64,000 bases of DNA, taken from contig CAVNUY010000017.1 of assembly GCA_963691655.1 (NCBI GenBank), positions 121,037 through 185,036 on the forward strand, given 5' to 3'. The notes under the pieces are model-generated. The model was not told the origin of the DNA. It was given only the letters and a program-made list of their open reading frames with translations, and did no database searches. Positions 22,824-33,038 of the stretch are shown one piece after another. Position numbers and translations under genes: made by a program. The stretch is from Toxonevra muliebris. Its lineage: Eukaryota; Arthropoda; Insecta; Diptera; Pallopteridae. Positions within the stretch are counted from its first letter, which is position 1. Every line of letters begins with the position of its first letter.

Positions 22824-23128
22824 TGTAGGACAGTGTTGATCAAATATAGCTTTCACATGAATTGATTTAAGATTCAGTTATTCTAAATTTAGTACACTTT
22901 AGTACACTCACACACATTCAATAATACTGTTTCTTTTTACTTCTACATTATATACTTTTTTTACTTCTTTTTGTTACCGATCGAACTGTACTGATAATAA
23001 AGCGACACTTGTTTTTTTTTTGTCTTCTTAATAGCAGAATTATATTTCTTGTTTTTACTTTAACAAATTCCACATTGCATTAGGGTAATTGATCTACGGC
23101 TAGTGAATATCAATTTTGATATTCCACA
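22824..23128 (+). repeat. Copia 3' LTR
   Basis: TGTAGGACAGTGTTGATC to ATATTCCACA. It differs from the 5' LTR at a few sites (for example AGCTTTCAC against AGCGTTCAC, TTACCGATC against TTACAGATC) and by one extra base in a T run. TTTTT follows. Confidence 0.95.
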
Positions 23129-23300
23129 TTTTTACTATAAATAAAATTTATAATTTAGTACTAAGTAATAAAAATAGTATTGATAATCTACTAATAACTC
23201 TCTCTTTTGCATCCATTTCAAAAAATGCATCTCTATAATGTTCCTCTTACTCGTCAAAAATTCAAAATGGCTACTTTTTGAAAAAATGCATCTACCTCTA

Positions 23301-23999
23301 AATACTTCTACCATAGTTAGAAATCAAGTTGAGAACTACAATTATTACCATACAAAAAAAATGCCATTTTATAGTTTTTTTTTTTGTTATTTAGTTGAGG
23401 TAGGTAAAAACTTTAAAAACGATTTTAAAAAAAATTTTTACGTGCTACAACAAAACGGCGAGACACGTATAATTTTTTTAAGGCTATTTTCAGAATTTTT
23501 TGGAATTCCTGATGGGTCCAAGCCGTTGTCGGACCGTGTTATTGATAATCCAATTGTCCGCAATGATTTGAGTGTTCATAGGTCCCTACGGAAAAATTAT
23601 ACCAGGTTAATCATCCTAGGGTTAAATTACACTACTACTATACTCCTAGGGTTAAATTACACTACTCAACAAGGTTTTCCACAACGAGAGGCGATAACGT
23701 TTTCTATAGTAAAATTTCCCGTAGAATCCAAATATCCAAATACTTCACATAAGTTCTTGTAAAATCTTAAATTGTTAGCCAAACTTTGAAGCCTTATATG
23801 TGAAAGTAATTATATGGGTGACAAAAAGTTAGCCCTCCTACCTTATAGAAATTTTCAATACGAAAATATTTGCATTAGAACCAAGCCACTCACACTAAAT
23901 AAGTAAATAATGGAATCGTTAGTTGTTGTAATTGCATTAGAATCCCATGCCGATCCAACAAAATTTAAACAAATTTTAATTTTTAACAAAAAATATTTT
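23301..23999. other. AT-rich stretch with a 23-bp direct duplication
   Basis: TCCTAGGGTTAAATTACACT plus ACT occurs at 23614-23636 and again at 23644-23666. The frame 23238-23762 spans this but has no recognisable domain and starts inside repeat X, so I do not regard it as a gene. Confidence 0.5.
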
Positions 24000-24335
24000 C
24001 TCCAAAGACAGTGTTATAGTTTTCCCAACGGTACTTGATGTCATCTGAGACAAAAAAATTAAATAGAATATAGTTTTGTAGACTTGCCACTCTGGCAGGT
24101 AGTAGATTTAAACATTTTTATTAAAAAATAACAAAATGGCAGACTTCTGAAAAATGTTTTTTAAAAATCGCGCTTTTTTTGTTGAAAATCGGGATAAAAA
24201 ATAGGAAATAATGTTAAAAGTAAAGAATTTTACTACCTGTGAGAGCCATTGGCGTGTAGAATAACCTATTAAAATTTCAGCCCAATCGGTTTTATAAAAT
24301 TTCTTCAAACCCCTGGGCCGATCAAAAAATTGGTT
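24000..24335 (-). repeat. Repeat D, right copy
   Basis: Inverted relative of 15170-15400 (CACTCTGGCAGGTAGTAGAT at 24090, CCCAATCGGTTTTATAAAAT near 24280). Non-coding. Confidence 0.65.
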
Positions 24336-25079
24336 TATAAAAAAAAAATGGTTTTCGCATTGATGTTAATAAAATTCTATAGTTTCATAAATTTTGACTT
24401 TTCTAAAAACATCAGTTCGGCATGTACCAGTAGTCGGCTTTTATTGAACATAAATAAATAAGGATAACAACAGTCATTTAAATAAGATAAGCTTTGCATT
24501 AAAAATATATTCATCATTCTCTCTGTAGTGATTCAATTGAACTGAGAGAAGCATTTTGACGTCTTTTTATCCTCATTCTATGACAACTTTTTATTGCGTG
24601 TGGAAGTGCTTGTTTTTTAGTGATTTTTTTAGGGAAAAGATCAATTTAAAAAGGTAAGTAATTATTTAATTTTAGTTTTTATTTTAACCATAAAAGTTTC
24701 TGAAGGTAGGTATTGATTAAAATTTTGTATTGAATGTGATCAATTAAGTAAAAAAAAAAAATTAATTTTCGTATTTTAAAGGTTGCCGACATAAGGAACA
24801 AAATTTTTTCATAATTTTCAGTAGTTGGTATCTAATGTCGGTAAGAAAAATCTATTAATAATCAGCTAAATTACAGGCTTATAAAGGTGTAAAATCATTT
24901 TTTTGTTTACGGCAAATCAAGATTTTGGGGGTGCTTGGCAAATTTCACTCACAGATTCTTGTTTCTACAAGAAAAATAGTATCACTTCCCAGGTATTTCT
25001 AGTTTATTCTTTTTTGTATCACTGTGTAATTAAAAACAATACAAGCGTAACTTCAATGTCACCAACTTTTGCGAAGCAA
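24336..25079. other. Unrecognised AT-rich stretch with a strong splice-donor word
   Basis: AAAAAGGTAAGTAAT near 24647-24661 fits a 5' splice site and is preceded by CATTCTCTCTGTAGTG-type sequence that could be an untranslated first exon. No reading frame supports a gene, so this is only a remark. A frame at 24903-25145 has no domain. Confidence 0.3.
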
Positions 25080-25575
25080 CTATATTTTCCAAAAACCATC
25101 AAGTTCTGCACAACCCACAATGAAAATCAAGCCCCCAAGTGCTAAATCTGCTCTTGCATGGAGAAAGCATATGCAGTCAAAGGAAAACGAAAAAATAATT
25201 AAAGCTGTACAAAAATTAAAATTGGAGCGCCAAAAAAAAGAAGAATGAAAAAGAAACCAGACCAGCAAAAGGTAAAAAAAAAAGAAAACTTGATGGAAAA
25301 ATTTGTCACTACAAGTACTTGTAGGAATTGGGTGAAACCACATTTAAAGTTTTTTTTTTACAATTTTGTGAGAATTTTCTTACAATTCACATATTTGTAA
25401 GTTGGTGAAATATGGCACTGAACTCTGATGCTGATGATTATGGATTGAGAAACGTGGGATGTGATTCTTGCCCTTAACAGTTCCATCATAAATGCACTGA
25501 TTTCAAAAACCTAACATAAAACGAATTCAAATGGATTTCGTATGCAAAGACTGTAATGCCCAAAATAGCTAAGTT
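25080..25575 (+). pseudogene. Lysine-rich helix plus zinc-finger remnant (transposase C-terminus?)
   Basis: A short frame with ATG at 25122 gives KPPSAKSALAWRKHMQSKEN followed by a Lys/Glu-rich helical stretch, ending in a stop near 25248. Further on, in a damaged frame, are GCDSCP (25457), then FHHKCTDF (25481), then, after a shift, FVCKDC (about 25537). The C-x2-C, H-x2-C and C-x2-C pairs fit half of a PHD-like finger. Some insect pogo/Tigger transposases end in a charged tail and such a finger, which is my best guess; a host-gene pseudogene is possible. Several stops are present. Confidence 0.4.
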
Positions 25576-26157
25576 CGTACAAAATATTTTTTATTTTTTT
25601 TCTATATTTTTTATTTATGCAATCAATGCGCTCAAAAATGAGCGAGAATTTTAAAGATCTCACTTACATAAATATAATAATTATATAAGAATGTAAATAA
25701 CTTTCGGTTAAATAAATATAAAATTTAATTTCTTTATTGGATGTTGGTAGTCATTGTTCTGATAAATATGGAACCGGAAATTTATCACAATGAGGCACAG
25801 GTAGCAAAGCTGAAGGTACCCATTCATATTCAAAACTTGTTCGTCTGCGTATGTTTAAATTCAACACAGCTTTATTTGTGCAAATATCGTCAGAAATTTT
25901 GCTCTCCAGGACCTAGCCAACGCATTTAAATTTCAAATTTCATCGCGTTTCGCCGTGTTGCAGATTCGTAACATACCCAATTTTTCTTATAAAATTTTAC
26001 AGGTAGTCCAGTCATTATAAAGATTTACATCATAAAAATTCTGAACTGAGATTTTTCTTCAGTAATTATTAGTGGGGGTATGATAGATTCAAAAACCACA
26101 AAAATCAGTTCTGGGGTTGCAGAGCAACCCCCCAAAAATCCCCTCTTTGGTGAAAAA
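25576..26157. other. AT-rich stretch, nothing recognised
   Basis: No domain-bearing frame. GGTTGCAGAGCAACCCCCC near 26114 is a small inverted word. It ends at the inner edge of arm block C'. Confidence 0.45.
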
Positions 26158-27000
26158 AAACCAATGGATGTGTGCAAGGCACGCAAGATATTTGGTGTGT
26201 AAACAGTTAAGCCAACTGAATTCCATATACATAAGCTCACATATGTATAGCCATATATAGGGATTTGACGTATAATCTATATGGTAGGTAAATAATTCAA
26301 ACTATAACAATTCTTTTATAAACTTAAAAATGTATTAGATATCATTATTTTTTATATTCACTATAAATTGAAGATGGTCTTACATCATTGCAAATGCAAA
26401 TTTTTATTCCATATCGCATATATTTGTTGTTGTGATAGCAATTTTGCAATTGCACCAAATCGTAGTTGCATTATTTTTTTTTTACTCAATGCATCGGGTA
26501 CGATATGTTCGCATATACGCAGCTGTAATTGCATCTTTTTTTTAAGCGCTTTAAGTTTTTCTTTCTGTCGATTTGAAATTTTATTAGATGTGAAAATTTT
26601 ACATAACGTCGCCTGAGAATTGATTTGGTGTATAGGTATGTGAATTTGTACACATATACGCCAAACCAATTCTCAGGTAACGATTAGTGTTTCCCTCATT
26701 TAACTTTAGAAAGGCAAAAGGGGTGACCAGTCTTTTCAAAATCACCGCAAAGAGATTTGCCTTAATTGCATTTAATTAAAATAAGAAACAATGTATTTTT
26801 TTTAAAGTAAATAAGTGATTTTATAATAAATAAGTTTGATTTTTTCTATTTAACATATTTGCTATTTACATAGATGAACAAGTGCTGCCTTTCTAAGGTT
26901 AATACACAAAGCAAAATTTTTATAATGCCGTGGTTTGCTATCATTATAACCACATTTTGTTTATACATTTATTGAAACCTAGATTCTTTATTTTTTATCA
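26158..27000 (-). repeat. Arm repeat C', right copy
   Basis: Inverted counterpart of 5386-6222. It begins CCAATGGATGTGTGCAAGGC and includes the degraded hairpin at about 26609-26680 and the MITE at 26700-26902. Divergence is moderate with small indels, so the arms are old and are not an assembly mirror of one sequence. Confidence 0.75.
26700..26902 (-). mobile_element. piggyBac-like MITE, right-arm copy
   Basis: TTAACTTTAGAAAGGCA at the left end and TGCCTTTCTAAGGTTAA at the right end. The interior corresponds to the reverse complement of 5493-5678, with an extra TTTAATTAAAATAAG-type piece near 26770. It sits at the same relative position in block C' as its partner in block C. Confidence 0.75.
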
Positions 27001-27440
27001 TTTTGTATTGTTTTTATATTTTAAAAAATATTTTATTTGAATCCAATCTAACTAACCGAATGCAAAACCTATCAAACGCCAGTGTTTGCTACGGCGACTT
27101 CTCTGCTTGTATGATATAGTCAATCTCCATACGTTTAACACCAACAATTAATTCTGCCACGAATAAATGTTCACACACATTTTCTTTTCATATTTACATA
27201 CATGTGTGAGTAAATTGATCGAAACGTAAGCAAACAAACTCCGCTCGTATTTTAATTTCTCCCTCTCTTCTTCTCTTCTCTTTGTTGTTTAGAGTAGCAC
27301 AGTCATGTCGCGCAGTAGTGCGAGCGAGAGGGGAACTGGACGTTACAGTTATCTTACATCTTACGATACAGTTATTCTTACATTTTACACACTTGAAATT
27401 TTGCCCATACCGTGAGCTAAAATGTTTACACATCAAAATG
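27001..27440 (-). repeat. Arm repeat B', right copy
   Basis: Inverted counterpart of 4260-4625 (CGCGCAGTAGTGCGAGCGAG near 27310). Here B' and C' are contiguous, unlike the left arm, where repeat W intervenes. About 297 bases between 27441 and 27737 have no counterpart in the left arm and hold nothing recognisable. Confidence 0.75.
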
Positions 27441-27737
27441 TTAAATGCTTTGGCCCGTATGATTTTACATTGCATCTCATATTTTTAGAATGATTTATTC
27501 TTATTAAAGATGTTAATTTTTCTTATCACTGTTAAATCTATCGACGTCTCTGCCGTGGCCATACGATTTAATGAGTTTAATGATTTATTTGGGTAAACAA
27601 CAAGAACACAAAACTCTTCTTCTTATTTTGACATGAGGTGCAATGTTAATTCTTTTGTACATGTTAAATTTCATATATCGCTGCTACAATAACATGTCAA
27701 CAAGAAATTTTTGTATTTATTTCTTATGTTTTATTAT

Positions 27738-28610
27738 TACCACTTTTATATTAACTCGCTTTCAATGGTGTCTGTCTGTCAGTCTGTTGGGTACAAATTT
27801 TGCAATCGATTTTAGACTAACTTCCCGATGAGCTAGAGACTTGAAACTTTTAATATAGTTCAGAACTGGAAGACAATGCAATATGAAATATCTTAAATAT
27901 ATATAAATATAATAATATTTAAAATATTAGCATCGGAAATTTTACCATTTCTTTCATAGATCCAAGCATTGAATTCATCGTTGTTAAAATCATTGCTTTA
28001 GCGGGAGTAGAATATATGTATATGTGTATACATACATAAATTCAAAGACAAATGAGAGAGAGAAAAAAACAAACAATAACGAACTTTTCTTTTCGTTTTG
28101 TTTCGCTTACAAAGAGTATAGATTGTAAAGAGATCGCAATTTGCTCTTGCTGGAATCGAAACAAAAAATCGTAGAAACAACAGCGAGGTGCAATACCGAT
28201 GGTGTGACAGCTACGGTTGTCAACACATCCAGCAGATAAAAATGCATGAATGGATGAGTTTGAGTGTTTAATGAAATAAATATTAAACATTTCTTTTAGC
28301 AAATAACTTTCAACATTTACAGTATTTATATATTCTTTATATACAAATATGTAAACGTTTTGTTTTGATTTTATGAATTTTATATAAGTACTTTTAAATC
28401 TTTTTCTATTGATTTCATGAAATCAAAATGCGAAGAAATATTATCACTATTTTCAACATTGAACCTAAATATATATGTATATGTAAATAAGTATATTTAG
28501 CTAAAATGTTAGAACTTTTCATATTTTATATTTGAATATATAAATAAATTATTCTTCTTGTACATTTTTACATCCATAACAACAAATCTTCTTCTTACTA
28601 TGTATTTGGC
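27738..28610 (-). repeat. Arm repeat A', copy 2
   Basis: Inverted counterpart of 26-877, ending TGTATTTGGC at 28610. It has an extra run AAACAAAAAATCGTAGAAACAACAG-like near 28160 that copy 1 lacks; copies at 29190 and 54280 keep related sequence, so copy 1 has a deletion. Confidence 0.75.
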
Positions 28611-28869
28611 TATTACTACCAACACAAACATAAAGTTTCGCTGGCAAAATGCAAAATATTCAATTCAAACCAAATTCAGTTTTGTTTGTTTACAGCAGCA
28701 GAAGTGAAAATCGGCAATTCCGCTCTAAAATACAAATTTGCTGAAATTTTAACAAAAATTAAAAATGTTAATATCGAATTGTGTGTTGTGATGGGATTTT
28801 TAGTGGGTAAGTTTATTAATTTGAAGTCCTAGATTGTTGACCTCTGAAAGAAAGTTGTTGTTATTAAAA

Positions 28870-29245
28870 TTTATGAAATATGAAAAGTTCAAACATATTA
28901 CCTAAATATATTTATTTATATGTATTTAGGTAAAATGTTGAAAATAGTAATAACAATTTCTTTGCATTTTGATTTCATGGAATTAGTAAAAAACATTCAT
29001 ATAAAATACATAAAATCAAAACAAAACGTTTACATATTTGATATAAAAATATATAAAATTCAGTAAATGGTGAATGTTATTTACCAAAAGAAATGTAAAA
29101 TATTTGTTTTATCAAACACGTCAAACTGGATGTGCTGACAACCGTCGCTTTCACACCATCGGTATTGCACCTCGTTGTTGGCTTCTACGATTTTATGTTC
29201 CGATTTCAGCAAGAGCGAATTGCGACCACTTTGCGTCGTATATTC
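28870..29245 (+). repeat. Arm repeat A, copy 3 (truncated by a hAT element)
   Basis: Direct-orientation copy starting near ATGAAATATGAAAAGTTC and stopping at GTCGTATATTC, where a hAT terminus TAGTGATGGGA begins. It faces copy 2 head to head across about 260 bases. Confidence 0.7.
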
Positions 29246-29589
29246 TAGTGATGGGATTTTCGATACGATCGTAAATTTTTCAGTACACTTTGAAGTTCGG
29301 AAATACGTCAGTACATAAGCAAGATTTTCAGTACACTTTCATACAATAAATTCTTTTTATTTGAAATCATTTCAAAGAAAGATAAATATTGTTACCGATT
29401 ACACAGCGCAATACGCAAAATTTACAAGGGGTTAGTTAAGTTTTGAAAAAAAAACCAAAACTATTTTCCATTTAAAAAAAAAAGATCGTCATATTTGTTT
29501 TTTTCTGCTTTCTTTTCTTTTTTCAAAAGTTTGGATAAAAATCTATCAAAAACGCGCATGGATTCGAAAAATCTACCCCCTTCAACTCA

Positions 29590-29720
29590 GCAAGTTATTG
29601 GCAGATCTCGTTAAAATGTGGTGTGGTAACTACTACCTGATAGGACTAAACCTTATGTTTGAGCTCATTAGATTTTAAATGTGGGTTCACGTGAGATGAA
29701 ATCGCCCATTTATTTAAAAA
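29590..29720 (-). repeat. Repeat Y, copy 3 (fragment)
   Basis: The reverse complement reads GGGCGATTTCATCTCACGTG then AGGTAGTAGTTACCACACCA, corresponding to about 17226-17350 and 1504-1620. Confidence 0.6.
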
Positions 29721-29904
29721 TCAAGAGATAAAAAGTCTAGAAATAAAAAAATATGAAAAACTAGAACTTTTGAAATGAAAGGAAATTAAGTAAAGACGGA
29801 AAGAATTGAAGAAAAACAACTAATTAATTAACTAAAGAGTAAAAGATTTTTTAAAACAAACGTTGATTTTTCAGGCAATAAAAAAAGTTGTCTCATATTT
29901 GGGA

Positions 29905-30085
29905 ATTCCGAAGCTCCAATCCAATCGACTATTGGAAAAATAGCTCTCAGATATTTTTCATTAGTTTCATCAACAGTGCCCTCAGAAAGGATATTTTCCC
30001 CCGCAGGGCTTATACAAACTAGCCATCATTTGTTTTTTAATTAAGTTAAACCAATTGTTCATTAGAGACGATATACATGTTAGAA
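29905..30085 (+). pseudogene. hAT transposase C-terminal dimerisation remnant
   Basis: Translation gives LRYFSLVSSTVPSERIFSPA then GLIQTSHHLF, matching the conserved hAT C-terminal box (SVPSERVFSxAGxI). Stops follow after FFN. The DDE catalytic parts are absent. This domain mediates transposase multimerisation. Confidence 0.75.
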
Positions 30086-30629
30086 AAGATTGCTACTTTT
30101 TCTTTTCTTCTCATGCGGAACGCAAGGAATGTCGACATTGAGGGACATTTATTGGATTTATAGAGTAGACTCGGTCTTATAATTTAACCTGTGAAAAATT
30201 ATAATTCGCCCTTAAAAATAAAAAGGTCATTTTCTTTTCCATTTTTTTTCCTTAATTACACAAATGTAATCAACTAAATTTTTGAATAGAGTATTCTTGA
30301 ACAAAATATAGCATATACATTCAGAAAATATTGCTTAAAGCCTCTTTACTCTATTGAGTATTACGACAAGTCGAAAGAAAAGTGGGATAGAATTTCACTA
30401 CACTGTCAAACTTGTGTGATTTGTGAAGAAAAGTCAAATCTTACGTTTAAATTATTATGCAAACATCGTATGTAAAAAAATAAATATTGAAAAAAATAAA
30501 ATAAAAAAACAAAGCAATTGTACCAAGCATTATATGCATAGTTTCTGCGCTGAAAATTAAAGAGATTGAAAGGAGAAATAAAGCAAAAAAACATCGAAAT
30601 CTGTGGAGCCGTAAGTGGCTCCTGAGGAG

Positions 30630-31025
30630 AAACTCAGGGAGAGATTTGGTTTACATTGCCATAAGGGAATTAGGAATCAAGGACCCTAAAGCTTTTACAA
30701 ATTTCACACGAATGTCCTCATGAACTTTTAAGTGCTTATTGCAAAAAGTGGGTCCAGTAATCCAAAAGTAAAATACTGTCCTACGTGAAGCTATTACAAC
30801 ATCCACAAGGTAAATTCTAAATTCAAGTAATTATTTTTTCACGACACTCTCGATTTGTAATAGCGCAGATTGCTATTAACTTTACGATTTCTGGCCACTG
30901 ACTCTTTATTTGCTGACCTATCTTATGGATTTCGCGTTTCTGTGCCAGTAATATCTCTAATAGTTCCGGAAATATTGGCAGCAATATACTCTGGCCTAAA
31001 GGATGACTACTTGAAGGTAAAAAAT
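30630..31025 (+). pseudogene. PIF/Harbinger transposase, N-terminal fragment
   Basis: DPKAFTNFTRMS and FKCLLQKVGPVIQK near 30680-30760 are followed by LREAITTSTR. After a break of about 60 bases, LLTLRFLATDSLFADLSYGF and SLIVPEILAAIYSGLKDDYL lie at 30870-31013. These are the helix-rich region before the nuclease of HARBI1-like proteins. CTTGAAG/GTAAAAAAT at 31013 resembles a splice donor. The DDE nuclease downstream is missing. An antisense frame over this region (30823-31194) is a shadow. Confidence 0.8.
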
Positions 31026-31589
31026 GTTCATATATCATTATCTCCATCTTCAGAAACGTGTTAATGTACAATATACTCGAATAGGCTTGCAAAACAGCAG
31101 AGCGTAAAACTTCATATAAAAAAAAACGAAAAGAGTACCCGGCATATGGTTTGTGATATTTAAAAGAATAGTTAAAATAGCCTTTCCCCTGCATATATTG
31201 TACACGTTTATATTTTTCAAATTCAATAAAACCATGTTCATACTTTTAACCAGAACTAAACTGTGTTTTCAATTCACCTTTAATTTATTTATAATTTTTT
31301 CCAGGATTATACAATTCATTTAAATAAACACATTTATGTATTCAGTTAAAAAAAAGATATTTTTACAAAGAGGAAGGAAATGCTTTTAAATCTGTTGTAT
31401 TAAAATAAAGTCAAAGGAAACAATTTTGAAAGGCGAACTGGATGATAATAATGCTTCTTATTTATTATATTCCAAGATCTTTGTTTTCTCTGATATTCAA
31501 ACATTAATTGCATTATTTTTTCATTGAGTTCATCTTTAATGGTCTTTAAATTAGATTTTAGGAATGAAAGCATTCCTCTACCATTTTGG

Positions 31590-32040
31590 ATTGACATCAA
31601 AACGTTCGAAGCAGTTCCAATACAGCATCTGCAGCAGAACTTTCATGTGCGCTTTTACTTCGCTTTCCCTTTACGCTGGTAGTTCTTTCAACAGTTGGTA
31701 ATGACGGCGGGTAGATGCGAAATGTATCTTTAGACGAATTCTATTCCTCAAAGCTCTAAATCAAAACGAAAATAAAAATAAATACCAATACGATATGAAT
31801 TATTCAATGCACATTCAAGAACTAAATTGCTTTTTCCTTTGCGCACTTGGACATAATCTTTGAGAAAATGAAGCTGAAGGTGATGGAACGTAAATGTCAT
31901 CTGTGTCTTTGCCGCTGCTGGAGCTTTCTTTAGCTTTGGCAGTCTCCCTGCAATACTGGCTGCAGAGGTAGTTGATCTTAATCTGTAAATAGAAAATATT
32001 TAATTCATGAATAGGTGTAGAAAAATGGCACACCATTTAC
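31590..32040 (-). pseudogene. MADF/SANT-like DNA-binding protein remnant
   Basis: On the minus strand, CTATTTACAG near 31990 is a good splice acceptor leading into NYLCSQYCRETAKAKESSSS and GKDTDDIYVPS. This is the third-helix and loop region of a MADF-type domain (compare the usual RxxYRRELxK...GxGxDDVYxPS). LHFLKDYVQVRKGKSNLVL continues it in a shifted frame, and VKGKRSKSAHESSAADAVLE near 31650 resembles the tail. PIF/Harbinger elements commonly carry such a second gene that helps bind the ends. Upstream exons are not resolved. Confidence 0.6.
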
Positions 32041-32598
32041 CCTAACGTAGTTTGGGGATATGTTTGGATGAAAACTCTTCAAGTTGTCTGTTATTGTTGA
32101 AAGTGCCTCGTATCGCCAATGCTTGTTGTGGTAGAAATGATGGCGGCTGTTATAAAGACATTAGTGCTGTTTCAGTAGCACTATTAATTGGAGCACACTT
32201 TTTTTTGCCACTCTATCTGCAAATATACATATTGCAATAAATAGACATATTGATGTGAAATGCTTTAATATTAAACTTACTTTTTGTTGAGATTTTTCCA
32301 TTTTTAAATTCTTTGAAAAAAATTTATATTTTTTATCTGAACAAAAGTATAATATAGAAACAAAGCCAAAAATTCAATTGCAGTCGGTTACACATCAAAG
32401 CACCTATTAAAATTTTTCTACTTATTTAGATTATCACACATTTCATGCGAAAAGTAAATTTTGGCATGTTGTAATACTGAATGTGATAGTGTAAAGAGGC
32501 TTTTATTAATTTAAAGGCAATGATCGTAATCGTAATCGGCGTTTATTAAAAATGATAATCTTAATCGTAATCGTAAAAGCAGTATCGATGCATCACTA

Positions 32599-33038
32599 AT
32601 ATTAACCCTCTATCAATCCTCGTAATGGGCCGAAAAAGGCAAAAAATACCCATAATGGTGGGCGCCAAAGGTTAATGTTGGAAGAAAATATTCAACGGAA
32701 ACTTCTAATATAAATTTCTGAACATACAAACAAGCTCTGATACAAAACTAGCAAGTTGTCTTATGGTTTATTACTGTTCTAGTTTTTTTCAATTTTTTTC
32801 TGGGATTTTATTAGATAGGCTTTTTTACTTAATTTGAGAACTCTGAGTGCAGTGATGAACTCATACAAAATTTTTATTCGAAAGTTTTCTCTGGATTCAA
32901 CTGCTCCGAAAATTAATATCGGGGTGTTTTTTGGCACGAGAAAACATAATTTGACATTTTGTGATCCGACAAAATTTTGATGCATCTCCCATACAAAAAA
33001 CAGCTAAAATCGGCCAAAACCAATTTTTGTATTAGAGC
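32599..33038. other. AT-rich stretch, nothing recognised
   Basis: TTAACCCTC near 32602 and GGTTAATG near 32671 are a weak inverted pair; otherwise there are no repeats and no coding signal. Confidence 0.4.

Larger units (their letters stand above)
20331..23128 (+). mobile_element. Copia-type LTR retrotransposon, internally deleted
   Basis: Two LTRs of 304 and 305 bp flank a tRNA primer site, a 5' piece of gag, parts of pol and a purine tract. The element is about 2.8 kb, against about 5 kb usual for copia. TTTTT stands on both sides and is single in the empty-site copy of repeat X (16972 region), consistent with a 5-bp target duplication. The LTRs differ at only a handful of positions, so the insertion is fairly young although the coding part is dead. 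Confidence 0.95.
18063..23300 (+). repeat. Repeat X, copy split by nested insertions
   Basis: Three pieces of one X unit: 18063-18104, 20092-20330 and 23129-23300. Joined, they follow the 16691-17128 copy in order. The first gap holds two P MITEs at a TAA that is single in the reference copy; the second holds the Copia element at a TTTTT. The outer ends AGGTAGATGCATTT and AAAAAATGCATCTACCT are inverted. This gives a firm relative order: X first, then the P MITEs and Copia independently. Confidence 0.8.
30336..32505 (+). mobile_element. PIF/Harbinger element 2 (two convergent gene remnants)
   Basis: Ends TTAAAGCCTCTTTACTCTAT (30335 on) and ATAGTGTAAAGAGGCTTTTA (32486-32505) are inverted with one mismatch over 18 bases. 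A plus-strand transposase fragment and a minus-strand MADF-like remnant lie inside, the arrangement known for PIF/Harbinger elements. No clear TWA duplication seen. Confidence 0.7.
29246..32598 (+). mobile_element. hAT element with a nested PIF/Harbinger element
   Basis: The left end TAGTGATGGGATTTTCGATA (29246) and the right end TATCGATGCATCACTA (to 32598) are imperfect inverted repeats of a type common in insect hATs. A hAT C-terminal dimerisation remnant lies inside at 29905-30085. The 8-bp flanks do not match convincingly. Most of the right half was displaced by the insertion at 30336-32505. Confidence 0.6.

Noticed and set aside
23238..23762. 174-residue plus-strand frame
   Set aside because: It starts inside repeat X, crosses a direct duplication, has no domain and is highly biased to Phe, Lys and Asn.
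26..28610. Polinton/Maverick interpretation of the long inverted repeat
   Set aside because: No DNA polymerase B, integrase, ATPase, protease or capsid sequence is found between the arms.
30823..31194. 123-residue minus-strand frame
   Set aside because: It is antisense to a recognisable Harbinger transposase fragment and has no domain.
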